From: Mycolicibacterium confluentis
GTDB taxonomy: Bacteria; Actinomycetota; Actinomycetes; Mycobacteriales; Mycobacteriaceae
Direction of reading: 5' to 3'
Length of the DNA stretch: 64,000 nt
Assembly (NCBI RefSeq): GCF_010729895.1
Contig: NZ_AP022612.1
Coordinates: forward strand, 2,480,001-2,544,000
This document shows positions 26,153 to 35,707 of this stretch, piece by piece. Position 1 is the stretch's first letter; every line of letters starts with the position of its first letter. A program made the position numbers and the translations under genes. The notes beneath the pieces were generated by a model. It was not told the origin of the DNA, made no database searches, and saw nothing but the letters and a program-made list of their open reading frames with translations.

Positions 26153-27202
26153 ATGGGCCACGACCACGACCATCCCCGCCGTGAACTGCCGCCGGGAATG
26201 CTTGAGCAGCTTGAGATCGCCTACTCGGGAATGGTGTCATTCGGACAGCGGCCGTTCCTGACCGAACCCGAGCAGCTGGATGAGTGGCGACCCGATGTCG
26301 CGATCGTCGGTGCACCCTTCGACATCGCGACGACCAACCGTCCCGGCGCACGATTCGGCCCGCGCGCGATCCGCTCCACGGCCTATGAACCCGGCACCTA
26401 CAACCTGGACCTGGGCCTGGAGATCTTCGACTGGCTCGAGGTGGTGGACTTCGGCGACGCGTACTGCCCGCACGGCCAAACCGAGGTGTCCCACGCCAAC
26501 ATCCGGGAACGGGTGCACACCATCGCCTCTCGCGGAATCGTGCCGGTGATCCTGGGCGGCGACCACTCCATCACCTGGCCCGCGGCGACGGCGGTCGCCG
26601 ACGTGCACGGGTATGGCAATGTCGGCATCGTGCACTTCGACGCGCACGCCGACACCGCGGACGAGATCGAGGGCAATCTGGCCAGCCACGGCACGCCCAT
26701 GCGTCGGCTGATCGAATCCGGCGCCGTGCCCGGAACGCATTTCGTGCAGGTGGGTCTGCGCGGTTACTGGCCGCCGCAGGACACCTTCGAATGGATGCTC
26801 GAGCAGGGCATGACGTGGCACACCATGCAGGAGATCTGGGAGCGCGGCTTCAAGGAGGTCATGCGCACGGCGGTGAGCGAGGCCCTCGCCAAGGCCGAAA
26901 AGCTCTATATCTCAGTGGATATCGACGTTTTGGATCCCGCGCACGCACCGGGCACGGGAACCCCGGAACCGGGCGGGATCGCGAGCGTCGATCTGCTGCG
27001 GATGGTCCGGCAACTGTGCCTCGAGCACGATGTCGTCGGGGTGGACGTCGTCGAGGTTGCGCCGCCCTACGACCACGCCGAGTTGACCGTCAACGCCGCG
27101 CACCGTGTGGTGTTCGAAGCGCTCTCTGGGATGGCGGCCCGGCGCCGCGACGCCGCGGGGCAGCAACCCGGCCCGCCGTCACCCCGCGGTCCGCGCGCCT
27201 GA
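26153..27202 (+). CDS. agmatinase/ureohydrolase-family protein
   Basis: A 349-residue Mn- or Ni-dependent amidinohydrolase. All metal-ligand motifs are present: GGDHS near residue 138, DAHAD near 163-167, and DIDVLDPA near 262. Family members hydrolyse agmatine, guanidinobutyrate, arginine, proclavaminate or guanidine, releasing urea in most cases. The His-rich N-terminus (MGHDHDHPRR) may help metal loading. The convergent neighbour is an NCS1 permease (3' ends overlap by 24 bases), hinting at a nitrogen compound as substrate. Calling it strictly agmatinase would go beyond the sequence. Confidence 0.85.
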   Translation: MGHDHDHPRRELPPGMLEQLEIAYSGMVSFGQRPFLTEPEQLDEWRPDVAIVGAPFDIATTNRPGARFGPRAIRSTAYEPGTYNLDLGLEIFDWLEVVDFGDAYCPHGQTEVSHANIRERVHTIASRGIVPVILGGDHSITWPAATAVADVHGYGNVGIVHFDAHADTADEIEGNLASHGTPMRRLIESGAVPGTHFVQVGLRGYWPPQDTFEWMLEQGMTWHTMQEIWERGFKEVMRTAVSEALAKAEKLYISVDIDVLDPAHAPGTGTPEPGGIASVDLLRMVRQLCLEHDVVGVDVVEVAPPYDHAELTVNAAHRVVFEALSGMAARRRDAAGQQPGPPSPRGPRA

Positions 27203-28582
27203 CTCACGGGACCGTGCGAACCGCCACCCGCCGTAGAGCACGGCCGCCACGGCGAAGTTGACGAAGTAGGCGATGTCGGCGCCGTGCCACGCGTTGGCGA
27301 TCGGCCCCTGGATCAGCGAGGTGTTCATGAACGGGATCGCCGCGAGGTAGGACAGCACGAACACGACGACTGCCGCGGCGGCATCAGGGCCCGCGGTCCG
27401 TTCCAGCGCCGGGTTGAGACTGCGCCGGCCACCGATTCGCAGCCGCCAGTCGATCACGACGATCGCGACGAACGCCGGGATCCAATAGCCCACCAGCAGA
27501 AGCACATCGGTGAATCGCGTGGCGGTGTCGTTGGCGTGCAGCCACATGATGAGCGTGAACGCCAGGACGGTCACGACCACCGCTGAGAAGGGTCTGCGGA
27601 CCCGGACGCCGAGCGTCTGCAGCGCCAGCGACCCGCTGTAGTCGTTCATCGCGCTCGACCCCACCGAGGCCAACGCGATGGCACCCAGCGCGATCATGCC
27701 GAGGATTCCGGTGCCCATGACCGTGCGGACCCCGTCGGCGGTGTGGTCGGCCAGGAGGTCAGCACCGGCGATGCCGATGCCCTGCACGAACAGATAGGCC
27801 GACACGATGCCGGCGAAGCTGAAGCCGAACACGCGCAGGGAGGACGATTTCGCGGGCAGGTAACGGCTGAAGTCCGACGCGTAGCTGGCCCACGAGATGG
27901 CGAGGCTGAAGGCGATGGTGACCTCGAGGACGAAAGCACCCACCAGATCGGGACCCGAGACCGTCGGCGGGGTGACGACGGGTTGACCCGCCACCAGTTC
28001 GACGGCCAGCATGACGAACGTCGCGAACAACACCACCGTCAGCACGGCCTGGACCCGGTGCAGCACCTCATACCCGAAGAACCCGACCACGCCCTGCAGC
28101 GCCAACACGATCAGCACCGCGACCCAGAACGGAATGCCGAGCAGCAGCGACAGCGCCTCACCGCCGAACAGCCCGACCAGGCCATCCCAGGCAATCGAGG
28201 ACAGCCACTGCAGCGCCGCGGGCAGCACGACCGCCGGCCCGAACGCCATGCGCGAATTGGGCAGCTGAGCGGTGCCGGTGCGCGGACCCCAAGTGCACAG
28301 ATACGCCACCACCAGCGAGCCGAGCACGGTGCCGATCGCCATCGCGAGCAGGCCCAGCCAGAAGCCGAGGCCGAGCACGATGGCCAGCGTTCCGGTGAAC
28401 ACCCCGGTCATCGTGACCTGTGGTGCGAACCAGACCGTGAACATCCGCATCGGGCTGCCGTAGCGCTGATCCTCCGGCACGGGCGCGATGCCGTGCGACT
28501 CGACCGACAGGTCCCCCGCAGCGGTGGGGCGATGCCCGGAGAACGCTTCGGCCGTCAATGCGCGGGACTTTTCGGTGTGCAC
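27179..28582 (-). CDS. NCS1-family nucleobase/allantoin-type permease
   Basis: A membrane protein of about 467 residues with 12 predicted transmembrane segments, of the purine-cytosine permease type. Landmarks: MRMFTVWFAPQVTMTG in TM1, GTVLGSLVVAYLCTWGPRTG, PALQWLSSIAWDGL, SLAISWASYASDFSRYLP and FTDVLLLVGYWIPAFVAIV. Family members import purines, cytosine, hydantoins or allantoin by ion symport. The start is uncertain; GTG 28582 (or 28588) is the last start giving a normal soluble N-terminus of about 38 residues. Only about 40 bases then separate it from the divergent MFS gene. Confidence 0.85.
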   Translation of the reverse strand: MHTEKSRALTAEAFSGHRPTAAGDLSVESHGIAPVPEDQRYGSPMRMFTVWFAPQVTMTGVFTGTLAIVLGLGFWLGLLAMAIGTVLGSLVVAYLCTWGPRTGTAQLPNSRMAFGPAVVLPAALQWLSSIAWDGLVGLFGGEALSLLLGIPFWVAVLIVLALQGVVGFFGYEVLHRVQAVLTVVLFATFVMLAVELVAGQPVVTPPTVSGPDLVGAFVLEVTIAFSLAISWASYASDFSRYLPAKSSSLRVFGFSFAGIVSAYLFVQGIGIAGADLLADHTADGVRTVMGTGILGMIALGAIALASVGSSAMNDYSGSLALQTLGVRVRRPFSAVVVTVLAFTLIMWLHANDTATRFTDVLLLVGYWIPAFVAIVVIDWRLRIGGRRSLNPALERTAGPDAAAAVVVFVLSYLAAIPFMNTSLIQGPIANAWHGADIAYFVNFAVAAVLYGGWRFARSRESGARTAG

Positions 28583-28622
28583 ACGCACATTCGACCACGC
28601 GCCGACGGTCCCTGGGAGAGGC

Positions 28623-30098
28623 ATGTGCGCGCCGCGCATAATCGAGGGCGTGACGAGGACCGGTGAGCGCAGCAGCACCGCTCCCCTGGTCCTCTCCCTG
28701 AGCGTCGTGGCCCTGACGGTGGCCCTGCTGCAGACCGCTGTGGTCCCAGCGCTCGGCGTCATGGCCGAACAGCTGGGCGTGTCCTCGCTGGCGGTCAGCT
28801 GGGCCGTCACGGCCAACCTCCTGGCCGCGGCCGCCTCGACACCCCTGATCGGCCGATTCGCCGACCTGCACAACAAGAAGCACGTGCTGTTGGTGGTGCT
28901 GGGCGTCGTGCTGGTGGGGTCGGTGTTGGCTGCGGCGACGTCGTCGCTGCCCCTGTTGATCCTGGCGCGCGTCCTGCAGGGCGTGTCGTTCTCGCTCTAC
29001 CCGATCTGCGTGGCGATCCTGCGCGACGAGCTGCCCGAAGGGCACGTGGTGCGCGCACTGGCCGTGTTGTCGGGCATGCTGGGCTTCGGCGGCGGGGTGG
29101 GCCTGGTGGTCACGGGTCTGCTGATGGGCGGGTCCGCGGGCTATCACCGAGTGTTCTGGCTGACCACGGCCTTCACGGTCCTCGTGATCGCCATCGTCGT
29201 CGTGATGGTTCCCTCGCGTGCCCGGGACCGGGCCGGGACGATCGACTGGTGGGGCGCGCTGGGGTTGGCCGCGGGCCTGACGGTCGTGCTGCTCGCGATC
29301 ACCCAGGGCAACTCGTGGGGGTGGCTTTCGGTGCCCACCCTGGCCTGCGCGACCGCCGGCGTCGTGGTGTTGGCCGGGTGGTGGGTCTGGGAGCGGCGAT
29401 GCGCCTATCCCCTGGTCTCGGTGGCGATGCTGACCCGGCGCGCGATGCTCATGACCAACCTGGCCACGATCTTCGTCGGCATGGGTCTGTACTTCGGCTT
29501 TCTCGGCATGACCCAGTTCGTCCAGATGCCCCGCGAGATCACCGGGTACGGCTTCTCGGCCACAGTCCTGACCGCGAGCATCGTCTTCCTGCTGCCGGGG
29601 GCGTTCGCCGGTTTCGTGACGGCCACCGGCAGCGGATGGATGATCGACCGGTTCGGTGCGCGACCCGTTCTGGTGACCGGTGCGATCACGGGCGTCATCG
29701 GATTCGTGGTGATGGCGCTCGCGCACGTCGCGCCGTGGCAGGTGATCCTGGCCGGGGTCTGGATCAACGCCTACATCAGCCTGGCCTACGGCGCGCTGCC
29801 CGCGCTGGTGGTCGCGGGGGCCGAAGCCGGTGAGACCGGTGTGGCCACCGGTGTGAACGCGATCTGCCGCACGGTCGGCAGTGCGGTTGCGGCCGCGGTG
29901 GTCGCGGTGCTCCTGGGGCATGTGTCGCCGGCCACCGGGTTGCCTGAGGACAGCAGTTTCACGGTGATCTTCTTCGCCGGCGCGGGCACCGCGGCGCTGG
30001 CGACAGTGCTGATCGCGCTGTCCGGATCGCGGGCCAAACGCGTCGAATCACCTGATGCCGAGGTCGATTCGCGGGCCATGAACCACGAGTGGGGCTGA
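28623..30098 (+). CDS. MFS transporter (DHA2-type drug exporter)
   Basis: A major facilitator protein of about 490 residues with 14 predicted transmembrane segments, the layout of the DHA2 drug:proton antiporters. Features: AVSWAVTANLLAAAASTPLIGRFADLHNKKHVLL (motif A region, G-x-x-x-D in GRFADLHNKK), ARVLQGVSFSLYPICVAILRDELP (motif B, R in LARVLQG) and GMLGFGGGVGLVVTGLLM (motif C-like). ATG 28623 follows GGGAG; GTG 28650 is also possible. Exported substrates cannot be read from sequence. No regulator of its own is adjacent. Confidence 0.85.
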   Translation: MCAPRIIEGVTRTGERSSTAPLVLSLSVVALTVALLQTAVVPALGVMAEQLGVSSLAVSWAVTANLLAAAASTPLIGRFADLHNKKHVLLVVLGVVLVGSVLAAATSSLPLLILARVLQGVSFSLYPICVAILRDELPEGHVVRALAVLSGMLGFGGGVGLVVTGLLMGGSAGYHRVFWLTTAFTVLVIAIVVVMVPSRARDRAGTIDWWGALGLAAGLTVVLLAITQGNSWGWLSVPTLACATAGVVVLAGWWVWERRCAYPLVSVAMLTRRAMLMTNLATIFVGMGLYFGFLGMTQFVQMPREITGYGFSATVLTASIVFLLPGAFAGFVTATGSGWMIDRFGARPVLVTGAITGVIGFVVMALAHVAPWQVILAGVWINAYISLAYGALPALVVAGAEAGETGVATGVNAICRTVGSAVAAAVVAVLLGHVSPATGLPEDSSFTVIFFAGAGTAALATVLIALSGSRAKRVESPDAEVDSRAMNHEWG

Positions 30099-30127
30099 TC
30101 AGGGGCGCCCGGGAGAGTGCGCGACGC

Positions 30128-30946
30128 TCAGATACGCAGGCCCTGGAAGGTCTCGGCGGCGAAGTTGATCTGAGCGGCCGGATTGGCCAGGGCCGTCACG
30201 AGTCCCGTGCCGAATGGGCCCGCGCTGTCGAACAGGGTGGCTGATCCGACCGAGATCCCCTCGGCGGCGAAGTGGCTGTCAGCCTGGATGCCGATCCAGC
30301 TGTCGCGCGGCAGGCGCGACAGCGCGACCGTGACGTCGCCGTTGATGTAGCCGATGCCCCGGGACCCGAGGTGGGTGGTGAGGCTGGTCTGCTCGGCGAT
30401 CATGGTCGCCCGCACGAACGGGCTGTTGTCCACTCCCGCCACGACATTGAGGCCCCGGTCGAAAAACCGTGTTCGCGAGGCATTCTGGTGATCTCCGACC
30501 TTGCGCGTCCACCCCAATTCGTCGCTGCCGGTGTACGGCGCGGTGGATTCGTCGGCAGCATTGAAGTCGACCGGCGGTGTGAAGTCCGTGTCGGATGTCC
30601 ACAGTTCGCCCGGCGGAGGGGTGGACCGCCGGTACAGCACGAGCGTGGCGCGCGCGACGGTCACCTCACCCTGCACCACATCGGCCTCGGCGCTGCGGAT
30701 GCGGCGTCCGTCGCGCACCAGGCGCGTGTCGACCCGAGTCGCGACGCCGCGCGCGGGACGCAGCAGGTCGACCGTCAGGCGTGCGGGATGCAGATCGTCG
30801 GCACCGAACTGGTTCTCCAGGGTCCGAGCCGCCAGGCCCACCACCGCCGGACCGTTGAGGTGGTCATCACCCCAGTGGCTGTGGGCATACCGGTTGGGGA
30901 GGAATGCTCCGTCGACCTGGTTGAAGTGCGCGGGCCGTTCGATCAT
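30128..30946 (-). CDS. acyl-CoA thioesterase-domain protein (TesB-like double hotdog)
   Basis: A 272-residue double-hotdog protein. The N-terminal hotdog has DDHLNGPAVVGLAARTLENQF and LTVDLLRPARG, which match thioesterase_acyl-CoA-type strands in mycobacterial TesB-like proteins. The C-terminal half includes AEQTSLTTHLGSRGIGYINGDVTV, a second hotdog. ATG at 30946 (MIERPAHF) is preferred to one ten codons earlier. It stands alone between the convergent MFS gene and the solute-binding-like gene on its own strand. Substrate unknown. Confidence 0.78.
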   Translation of the reverse strand: MIERPAHFNQVDGAFLPNRYAHSHWGDDHLNGPAVVGLAARTLENQFGADDLHPARLTVDLLRPARGVATRVDTRLVRDGRRIRSAEADVVQGEVTVARATLVLYRRSTPPPGELWTSDTDFTPPVDFNAADESTAPYTGSDELGWTRKVGDHQNASRTRFFDRGLNVVAGVDNSPFVRATMIAEQTSLTTHLGSRGIGYINGDVTVALSRLPRDSWIGIQADSHFAAEGISVGSATLFDSAGPFGTGLVTALANPAAQINFAAETFQGLRI

Positions 30947-31057
30947 GCGCGCATCCTCGCATACGGCGCAGGCCAACTCCGCGCTGAGCCTGGACAGCGT
31001 CCAGCCGCTCGTCGCCGGGCCCGGCCCGCCGAAGACCTGCCGTTCGGGGCGCTGCCG

Positions 31058-32197
31058 TCAGCCGGAACCGGCAATCTCTGAGATGTGCTGACTGGGCGCC
31101 GCGTGGAAGACGTGGGCGCTGCCGTCCGGCAGAACTCTGCGCGCCACCAGGTAGTCGACCCCCATCCAGCCCTGCCGGATGAAACGGCCGAACCGCAGGC
31201 AGGTGCCCGGTGCGCCACTGGCGCTCGGCACCAACTTGATGTCCTCGATCGCGGTCTTCACCCCCTCGCCGGTCAGTGGCCGTGCGCCGGCCAGGCCCAA
31301 AACGATGACGGTGGCGACATCGCCGCACAGTCCCGGCATGAAATAGTTGCGCCGCCGGCCGTAGCGGGCCTCGAAACGCTCAAGGAAGTTCTGTCCCACC
31401 GGGTTTCGCTCGTCGTAGCTGTCCAGCCCGATCCATCCGGCGAGCTGCTGGAACCAGTCTGCGCTGATGTGCGCCATCTCGAACGCCGTGGTCGTGTAAC
31501 GCGGCGGATCCCAGTCGGCCGCGGCCAACGCGTCGTTGAACCCCCACAGACCGTGCCCGAACCCGACGTGTACGACAGCGTCGGGAGCGGCGGCCCGCAG
31601 ACGCGTGACGGCGTCGACCTTGTCAGTCTCCACCTGCGGAATCGGCACCGTGGTGACGACGCTCAGTCCCGCGTCGGCGTAGGCGCGTTCGGCATGGGCG
31701 AGATACTCCTTGCCGATCAGCGAACCCTCGTAGGCAATGGCGATGCGGCGATGACCGTCCCCGCGCAGGATCGCTGCGAGCATCCGGCCCTCCTCGGGCA
31801 TCGACCCGTTGTTGAGCGCGAACGTCCACTCACCCAGCGCCCCCTCGGACCCGGACAGGATGATGTTGGGCACCTTGGCGACTCGGTCCGCGTGCGCACT
31901 CAGTGGTACCGCATTGTCGGAGACGTACGGTCCGAAGATGGCGAGGCATCCCTCGTCGACGAGTTCGTCGTAGGCTCGCTCGACCGCGTGGTAGGTGCCG
32001 TTCGGCAGTCCGATCACATCCCGCTGCACCAGTTCGATCGGGCGGTCGACGACGCCTGCGGCGACCGCCTCGTCGAACACCATGCGGAGGGCGTCGACGG
32101 TGTCGTCGTCGACGTGGGATCGGGTCGGATAATCGTTCAGCAGCCCGACTTTCAGGGGAGCGACCGAGCCGTAAGCACGAATCTCTGCGTCTTCCAC
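31058..32197 (-). CDS. periplasmic-binding-protein-like protein (Leu/Ile/Val-binding type 1 fold), no signal peptide
   Basis: A type I solute-binding-fold protein of about 379 residues, as in branched-chain amino acid or urea ABC systems: LKVGLLNDYPTRS, CLAIFGPYVSDNAVPLS, IAIAYEGSLIGKEYLAHAERAYADAG and FMPGLCGDVATVIVLGLAGA. No signal peptide or lipobox is visible from any in-frame start, and no permease or ATPase genes are nearby. It may therefore act as a cytoplasmic ligand-binding protein or enzyme-like sensor. The start is uncertain: GTG 32197, ATG 32239 or TTG 32257. A -10-like TACTGT upstream of GTG 32197 suggests that start, possibly with a very short leader. Confidence 0.72.
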   Translation of the reverse strand: MEDAEIRAYGSVAPLKVGLLNDYPTRSHVDDDTVDALRMVFDEAVAAGVVDRPIELVQRDVIGLPNGTYHAVERAYDELVDEGCLAIFGPYVSDNAVPLSAHADRVAKVPNIILSGSEGALGEWTFALNNGSMPEEGRMLAAILRGDGHRRIAIAYEGSLIGKEYLAHAERAYADAGLSVVTTVPIPQVETDKVDAVTRLRAAAPDAVVHVGFGHGLWGFNDALAAADWDPPRYTTTAFEMAHISADWFQQLAGWIGLDSYDERNPVGQNFLERFEARYGRRRNYFMPGLCGDVATVIVLGLAGARPLTGEGVKTAIEDIKLVPSASGAPGTCLRFGRFIRQGWMGVDYLVARRVLPDGSAHVFHAAPSQHISEIAGSG

Positions 32198-32303
32198 AAC
32201 AGCAACGTACAGTATGAATGTCGGCGGCACGCCCGGCATGACGGGTTCATTCGACAAAAGCGAAAAGCCTTACACCGCTGACGATTCGCGCGCTTGACGG
32301 CGG

Positions 32304-33197
32304 CTAACAGCCCGCCTCGGCAGGTACGGGCGCTCCCCTGGCCCCCGCACGCGCGGCGCCGATTCCGGCGGCCACCACGAATCCGATGCCGAGGATGGCC
32401 GACGGGCCCGGGACCTGCGCGAGGATGAGCAGTCCAATGAGCATGGCAATGGCCGGCTCGAGGCTCATCAGAGTTCCGAACGCCGCGGTGGTCAGTCGGC
32501 GCAGGGCGACGAGTTCGAGGATGAACGGCACCACGGGCAGCAGCAGCGCGAGCGCCGCGCCGAACAGGAACAACTCGGGGGTGAACGAACCGATCACCGA
32601 GGGGCCGACCGTGACGGTGGCGACCAGGCCGGCGACGGGCATCGACACGGCCAGTGCGTTGATGCCGGTCACGGCGTCCCCGGCACGCTGGGTCAGCAGG
32701 ATGTAGCCGGCCCAACTCACGGCGGCGGCCAGTGCGAAGAGCACGCCGACGGTGTCGACGTCGCCTGTCCAGGGCTCGGTCAGGAGCACGACCCCGACGG
32801 CCGCGAGGGCGGGCCAGAGGATCCGGCGTGCCCCCGAACCAGTGGCAACGGCCACCCCCAGCGGCCCCAGGAACTCCAACGCGCTCGCGGTCCCCAGCGG
32901 AATGCGCGCCGCGGCGGCCATGAAGAACAGCGTGACCGCTGCGGTCACCACGCCGAGCAGCACACAGGTGAGGAAGGCCTGGCGGGTGAACGCCGACGCC
33001 TTGGGCCGAACGAGGACCAACAGGATCAATCCCGCCCAGGTGAGCCGGACCCATGCCGCACCCTCGGCGCCGATGCGATCGATCAGCGACACCGACACGG
33101 CCAGGCCCAACTGCACGCACAGCATGGAGATCACGGCCAGGACGGCGCCGGTGCGGGCTGGATGCGATGTCACTCCTGCATTGAAGCCCTCGCTCAT
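32304..33197 (-). CDS. EamA/RhtA-type drug/metabolite exporter
   Basis: A 297-residue membrane protein with ten predicted transmembrane segments in two EamA repeats. Landmarks: [51 protein letters not shown] (typical of RhtA-like threonine/homoserine exporters) and [20 protein letters not shown] in the second repeat. ATG 33197 is chosen as the position where homology begins. It is divergent from a LysR-type gene with a perfect palindrome between them, the arrangement of amino-acid exporter/regulator pairs. Likely substrate: an amino acid or similar small metabolite, by inference. Confidence 0.85.
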   Translation of the reverse strand: MSEGFNAGVTSHPARTGAVLAVISMLCVQLGLAVSVSLIDRIGAEGAAWVRLTWAGLILLVLVRPKASAFTRQAFLTCVLLGVVTAAVTLFFMAAAARIPLGTASALEFLGPLGVAVATGSGARRILWPALAAVGVVLLTEPWTGDVDTVGVLFALAAAVSWAGYILLTQRAGDAVTGINALAVSMPVAGLVATVTVGPSVIGSFTPELFLFGAALALLLPVVPFILELVALRRLTTAAFGTLMSLEPAIAMLIGLLILAQVPGPSAILGIGFVVAAGIGAARAGARGAPVPAEAGC

Positions 33198-33202
33198 TGT
33201 CC

Positions 33203-33227
33203 CTGTCCACGTGATAATCGTGGACAG
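33203..33227. promoter_or_regulatory. perfect palindrome between EamA and LysR genes
   Basis: CTGTCCACG-TGATAAT-CGTGGACAG has 9-bp perfect arms with a 7-base spacer. It contains the T-N11-A form typical of LysR boxes. It lies 6 bases before the EamA start codon and 29 bases before the LysR start, so it should influence both genes. Confidence 0.68.
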
Positions 33228-33256
33228 TGTGTTCGGAAATGCTGAACAATAGTGGG

Positions 33257-34225
33257 ATGGATCCGCGACGTCTGCGTCTGCTGCTCGCCCTGTCGCGGCT
33301 GGGATCGATGCGCGCGGTCGCCGATTCGGAGGGGATGTCCACGTCGACGGTGTCGCAGCAGATTGCCGCACTGGCCGCCGAGGCCGGCACCGCCCTGATC
33401 GAACCCGAAGGCCGCCGCGTGCGGTTGACGCCGGCGGGGCGGCGACTCGCAGGCCATGCTGTCGGCATCCTGGCGGCATTGGACGCGGCGCACGCGACGT
33501 CGGCTTCGGTGACGCAGAGGTGGTGGTCGGACGATCTGGATCCGCGCGCCGATCCAGTCGGCGTCGTCCGAGTGGGCGGGTTCGCCACCGGCATCCGGGT
33601 GTCGCTGCTGCCCGTGCTGGCGGACATCGCCGACACGAACCCCGGCGTGCAGGCCACCATCAGCGAGTTCGAACCCCTCGAGGCATTTCGTCTGCTGGTC
33701 GACGACGACCTCGACCTGGCTCTGGCGTACGACTACAACCTCGCACCCGCGTCAGCGGATCCCGTTCTGGAGTTCGTCGCGCTGTGGACCACGCCGTGGG
33801 GACTGGCGGTTCCGGGGCAGGCCCCGGCGGTGGTCGACCTGCGCGCCTATGCCGACGCGTCCTGGATTGTCAACTCGCGCAACACCGCTGACGAGGAGGC
33901 CGTGCGAATCCTGGCCTCACTGGCGGGATTTCAGCCACGGATCACCCATCAGATCGACAGCCTCGACTTGGTCGAGGACCTGGTGTCGGCAGGCTACGGT
34001 GTCGGACTGCTGCCGATGCACCGCCCAACCCAGCCGGGCATCACCGTCCTGCCGCTGCCCGGACCAGGTGTGGTGATGACAGCCTTCGCCGTCACCCGAC
34101 GCGGGCGGAGCACCTGGCCGCCCCTGCGGCTGATTCTGAATCGCCTGCAGGCCAAGGCATCTGGTGAGGCGCCGGGACTCGACCTCTGGCCGCGTTCACT
34201 GATCCCGGCGAAGGCTCAGATGTAG
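33257..34225 (+). CDS. LysR-family transcriptional regulator
   Basis: A 322-residue LysR-type regulator. Winged helix-turn-helix at about residues 1-60: [39 protein letters not shown]. The effector domain (about 95-300) includes [29 protein letters not shown] and [17 protein letters not shown] 33257 gives the normal N-terminus [12 protein letters not shown]; an in-frame GTG at 33227 lies inside the palindrome and is rejected. It probably controls the divergent exporter. Its 3' end overlaps the convergent SDR gene by 10 bases. Confidence 0.87.
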   Translation: MDPRRLRLLLALSRLGSMRAVADSEGMSTSTVSQQIAALAAEAGTALIEPEGRRVRLTPAGRRLAGHAVGILAALDAAHATSASVTQRWWSDDLDPRADPVGVVRVGGFATGIRVSLLPVLADIADTNPGVQATISEFEPLEAFRLLVDDDLDLALAYDYNLAPASADPVLEFVALWTTPWGLAVPGQAPAVVDLRAYADASWIVNSRNTADEEAVRILASLAGFQPRITHQIDSLDLVEDLVSAGYGVGLLPMHRPTQPGITVLPLPGPGVVMTAFAVTRRGRSTWPPLRLILNRLQAKASGEAPGLDLWPRSLIPAKAQM

Positions 34226-34968
34226 CGACCGCCGTTGACGCCGATCGTCTGTCCCGTGACGTATCCGGCCTCATCGGACACCAGGTAGGCGCACGCGCCA
34301 GCGATGTCCTCGGGTTCGCCCTGCCGCCTGATCGGGCCTGAATTCACGATGGTGTCCCGGGCGCCCAGCTTGGGATCGGCCCAGGGCGACGCCTCGGACA
34401 TCACGGTGTTCATGACGAATCGCGGCGGGATGTTGTTGCAGGTGATGTTGTGCTTGCCGAACTCCTGGGCCAGCGACTTGGTCAGCGCGATCATGCCGCC
34501 CTTGGACGCCGAGTAGTGCGCCATCAATTCGGCGCCCGACTGTGCGCTGGACGACGAGATGTTCACGATGCGACCCCACTGCGCCTCGACCATGTCCGGG
34601 AGCACGGTCTGGGTCACGATGAATGTGCCCTTGAGATTGATGGCCAGCATCTGATCCCACTGCTCGTCGGTGAGTTTGAGGAACGGCACATAGGCCGAGA
34701 TTCCCGCATTGTTGACGACGATGGTCACGGGTCCGAAGGTCTCCCGCAGTTCGGCCACGGCACGCTGGACCGGCTCACGCTGCGAGATGTCGGCGGCCAG
34801 CGCAGTCGCCCTGCCGCCCGCCGCGATGATCTCGTCCGCGGTCTTCTGCGCGGCCACTCTGTCGAGGTCGAGGACGCCGATAGCGATGCCGTCCCGCGCC
34901 AGTCGCAGACTGATGGCCCGGCCGATTCCGGCCGCCGCTCCGGTCACCAAAGCCACTTTTTCGCTCAT
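34216..34968 (-). CDS. short-chain dehydrogenase/reductase
   Basis: A 250-residue classical SDR. Cofactor motif VALVTGAAAGIGRAIS at residues 5-20, with an acidic residue after strand 2 (VLDLDR) indicating NAD preference, NNAGISAYVPF, catalytic S-Y-K in NISSSSAQSGAELMAHYSASKGG, and the C-terminal [15 protein letters not shown]. It resembles FabG-like or 3-hydroxybutyrate/2-hydroxyacyl-type dehydrogenases. It stands next to a divergent TetR gene about 120 bases away, which may regulate it. Confidence 0.87.
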   Translation of the reverse strand: MSEKVALVTGAAAGIGRAISLRLARDGIAIGVLDLDRVAAQKTADEIIAAGGRATALAADISQREPVQRAVAELRETFGPVTIVVNNAGISAYVPFLKLTDEQWDQMLAINLKGTFIVTQTVLPDMVEAQWGRIVNISSSSAQSGAELMAHYSASKGGMIALTKSLAQEFGKHNITCNNIPPRFVMNTVMSEASPWADPKLGARDTIVNSGPIRRQGEPEDIAGACAYLVSDEAGYVTGQTIGVNGGRYI

Positions 34969-35089
34969 GCGCCCACTTCTCTAGAGGTCCATGTCGGAGT
35001 AGTCGTCGATGCGTGCAGCAGGTTACTCCAGGCCGTGACACTCACCCCCATCGAATGTCACGGGGCTGTCCCTCCCCAGGGGCGCTCAA

Positions 35090-35686
35090 ATGCGCAAGAA
35101 TCCAGAGATGTCTGACAGCGCCGATCGCGGCCTGCGAGAACGTAAGAAGCAGCGGACACGCGAAGCCGTCCGCGCCGCGGCCTTCCGCCTGTTCGAGGAG
35201 AACGGTTACGCGGCCACGACCGTCGATCAGATCGCCGAAGCCGCCGACGTCTCCGCGCGGACCTTCTTCCGCTACTTCCCCAACAAGGCGGCCGTGCTGA
35301 TCCCCGACCACATGATGGGGCCCATCATCGATCTCTTCCTGGCCGCACCGCCGGAGGTGCCCCCGATCACGGCGTACCGACATGCGTTGACTCGGGTTTT
35401 CGGGGGCATGAGCACCCAATACTGGCGCGAGGAGGTGGAACGACAGCGCCTGCTCTACTCCCTGCCCGAGGCAGGCGGGGCCCTCTACAACGAGTACATC
35501 AACGTGATCGAGGCGATCACCAAGGCCCTGGCGACGCGGCTGGACCTACCCGCCGACGACCCCCGGTTGCGCACCACTGCAGGCGCGATCACCGGGGTGA
35601 TGATGGCAGTCCTGCACGGCGCACCCATGTCACCCGACGCGATCGACACGGGCCTGCAGTTCCTGGAGGCCGGCCTCCCCCTCTAG
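35090..35686 (+). CDS. TetR-family transcriptional regulator
   Basis: A 198-residue TetR protein. Helix-turn-helix region: RKKQRTREAVRAAAFRLFEENGYAATTVDQIAEAADVSARTFFRYFPNK, seen as the landmarks AAAFRLFEENG, TTVDQIAEAADVS and RTFFRYFPNK (about residues 20-65). The FRYFPNK helix is typical of the MftR/AcrR-type subgroup. An alternative ATG lies six codons downstream (35108). It is divergent from the SDR gene, its best candidate target; the 120 bases between them show no clear dyad. Confidence 0.85.
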   Translation: MRKNPEMSDSADRGLRERKKQRTREAVRAAAFRLFEENGYAATTVDQIAEAADVSARTFFRYFPNKAAVLIPDHMMGPIIDLFLAAPPEVPPITAYRHALTRVFGGMSTQYWREEVERQRLLYSLPEAGGALYNEYINVIEAITKALATRLDLPADDPRLRTTAGAITGVMMAVLHGAPMSPDAIDTGLQFLEAGLPL

Positions 35687-35707
35687 AGAGCGCCAGTCTG
35701 AAAAGGG

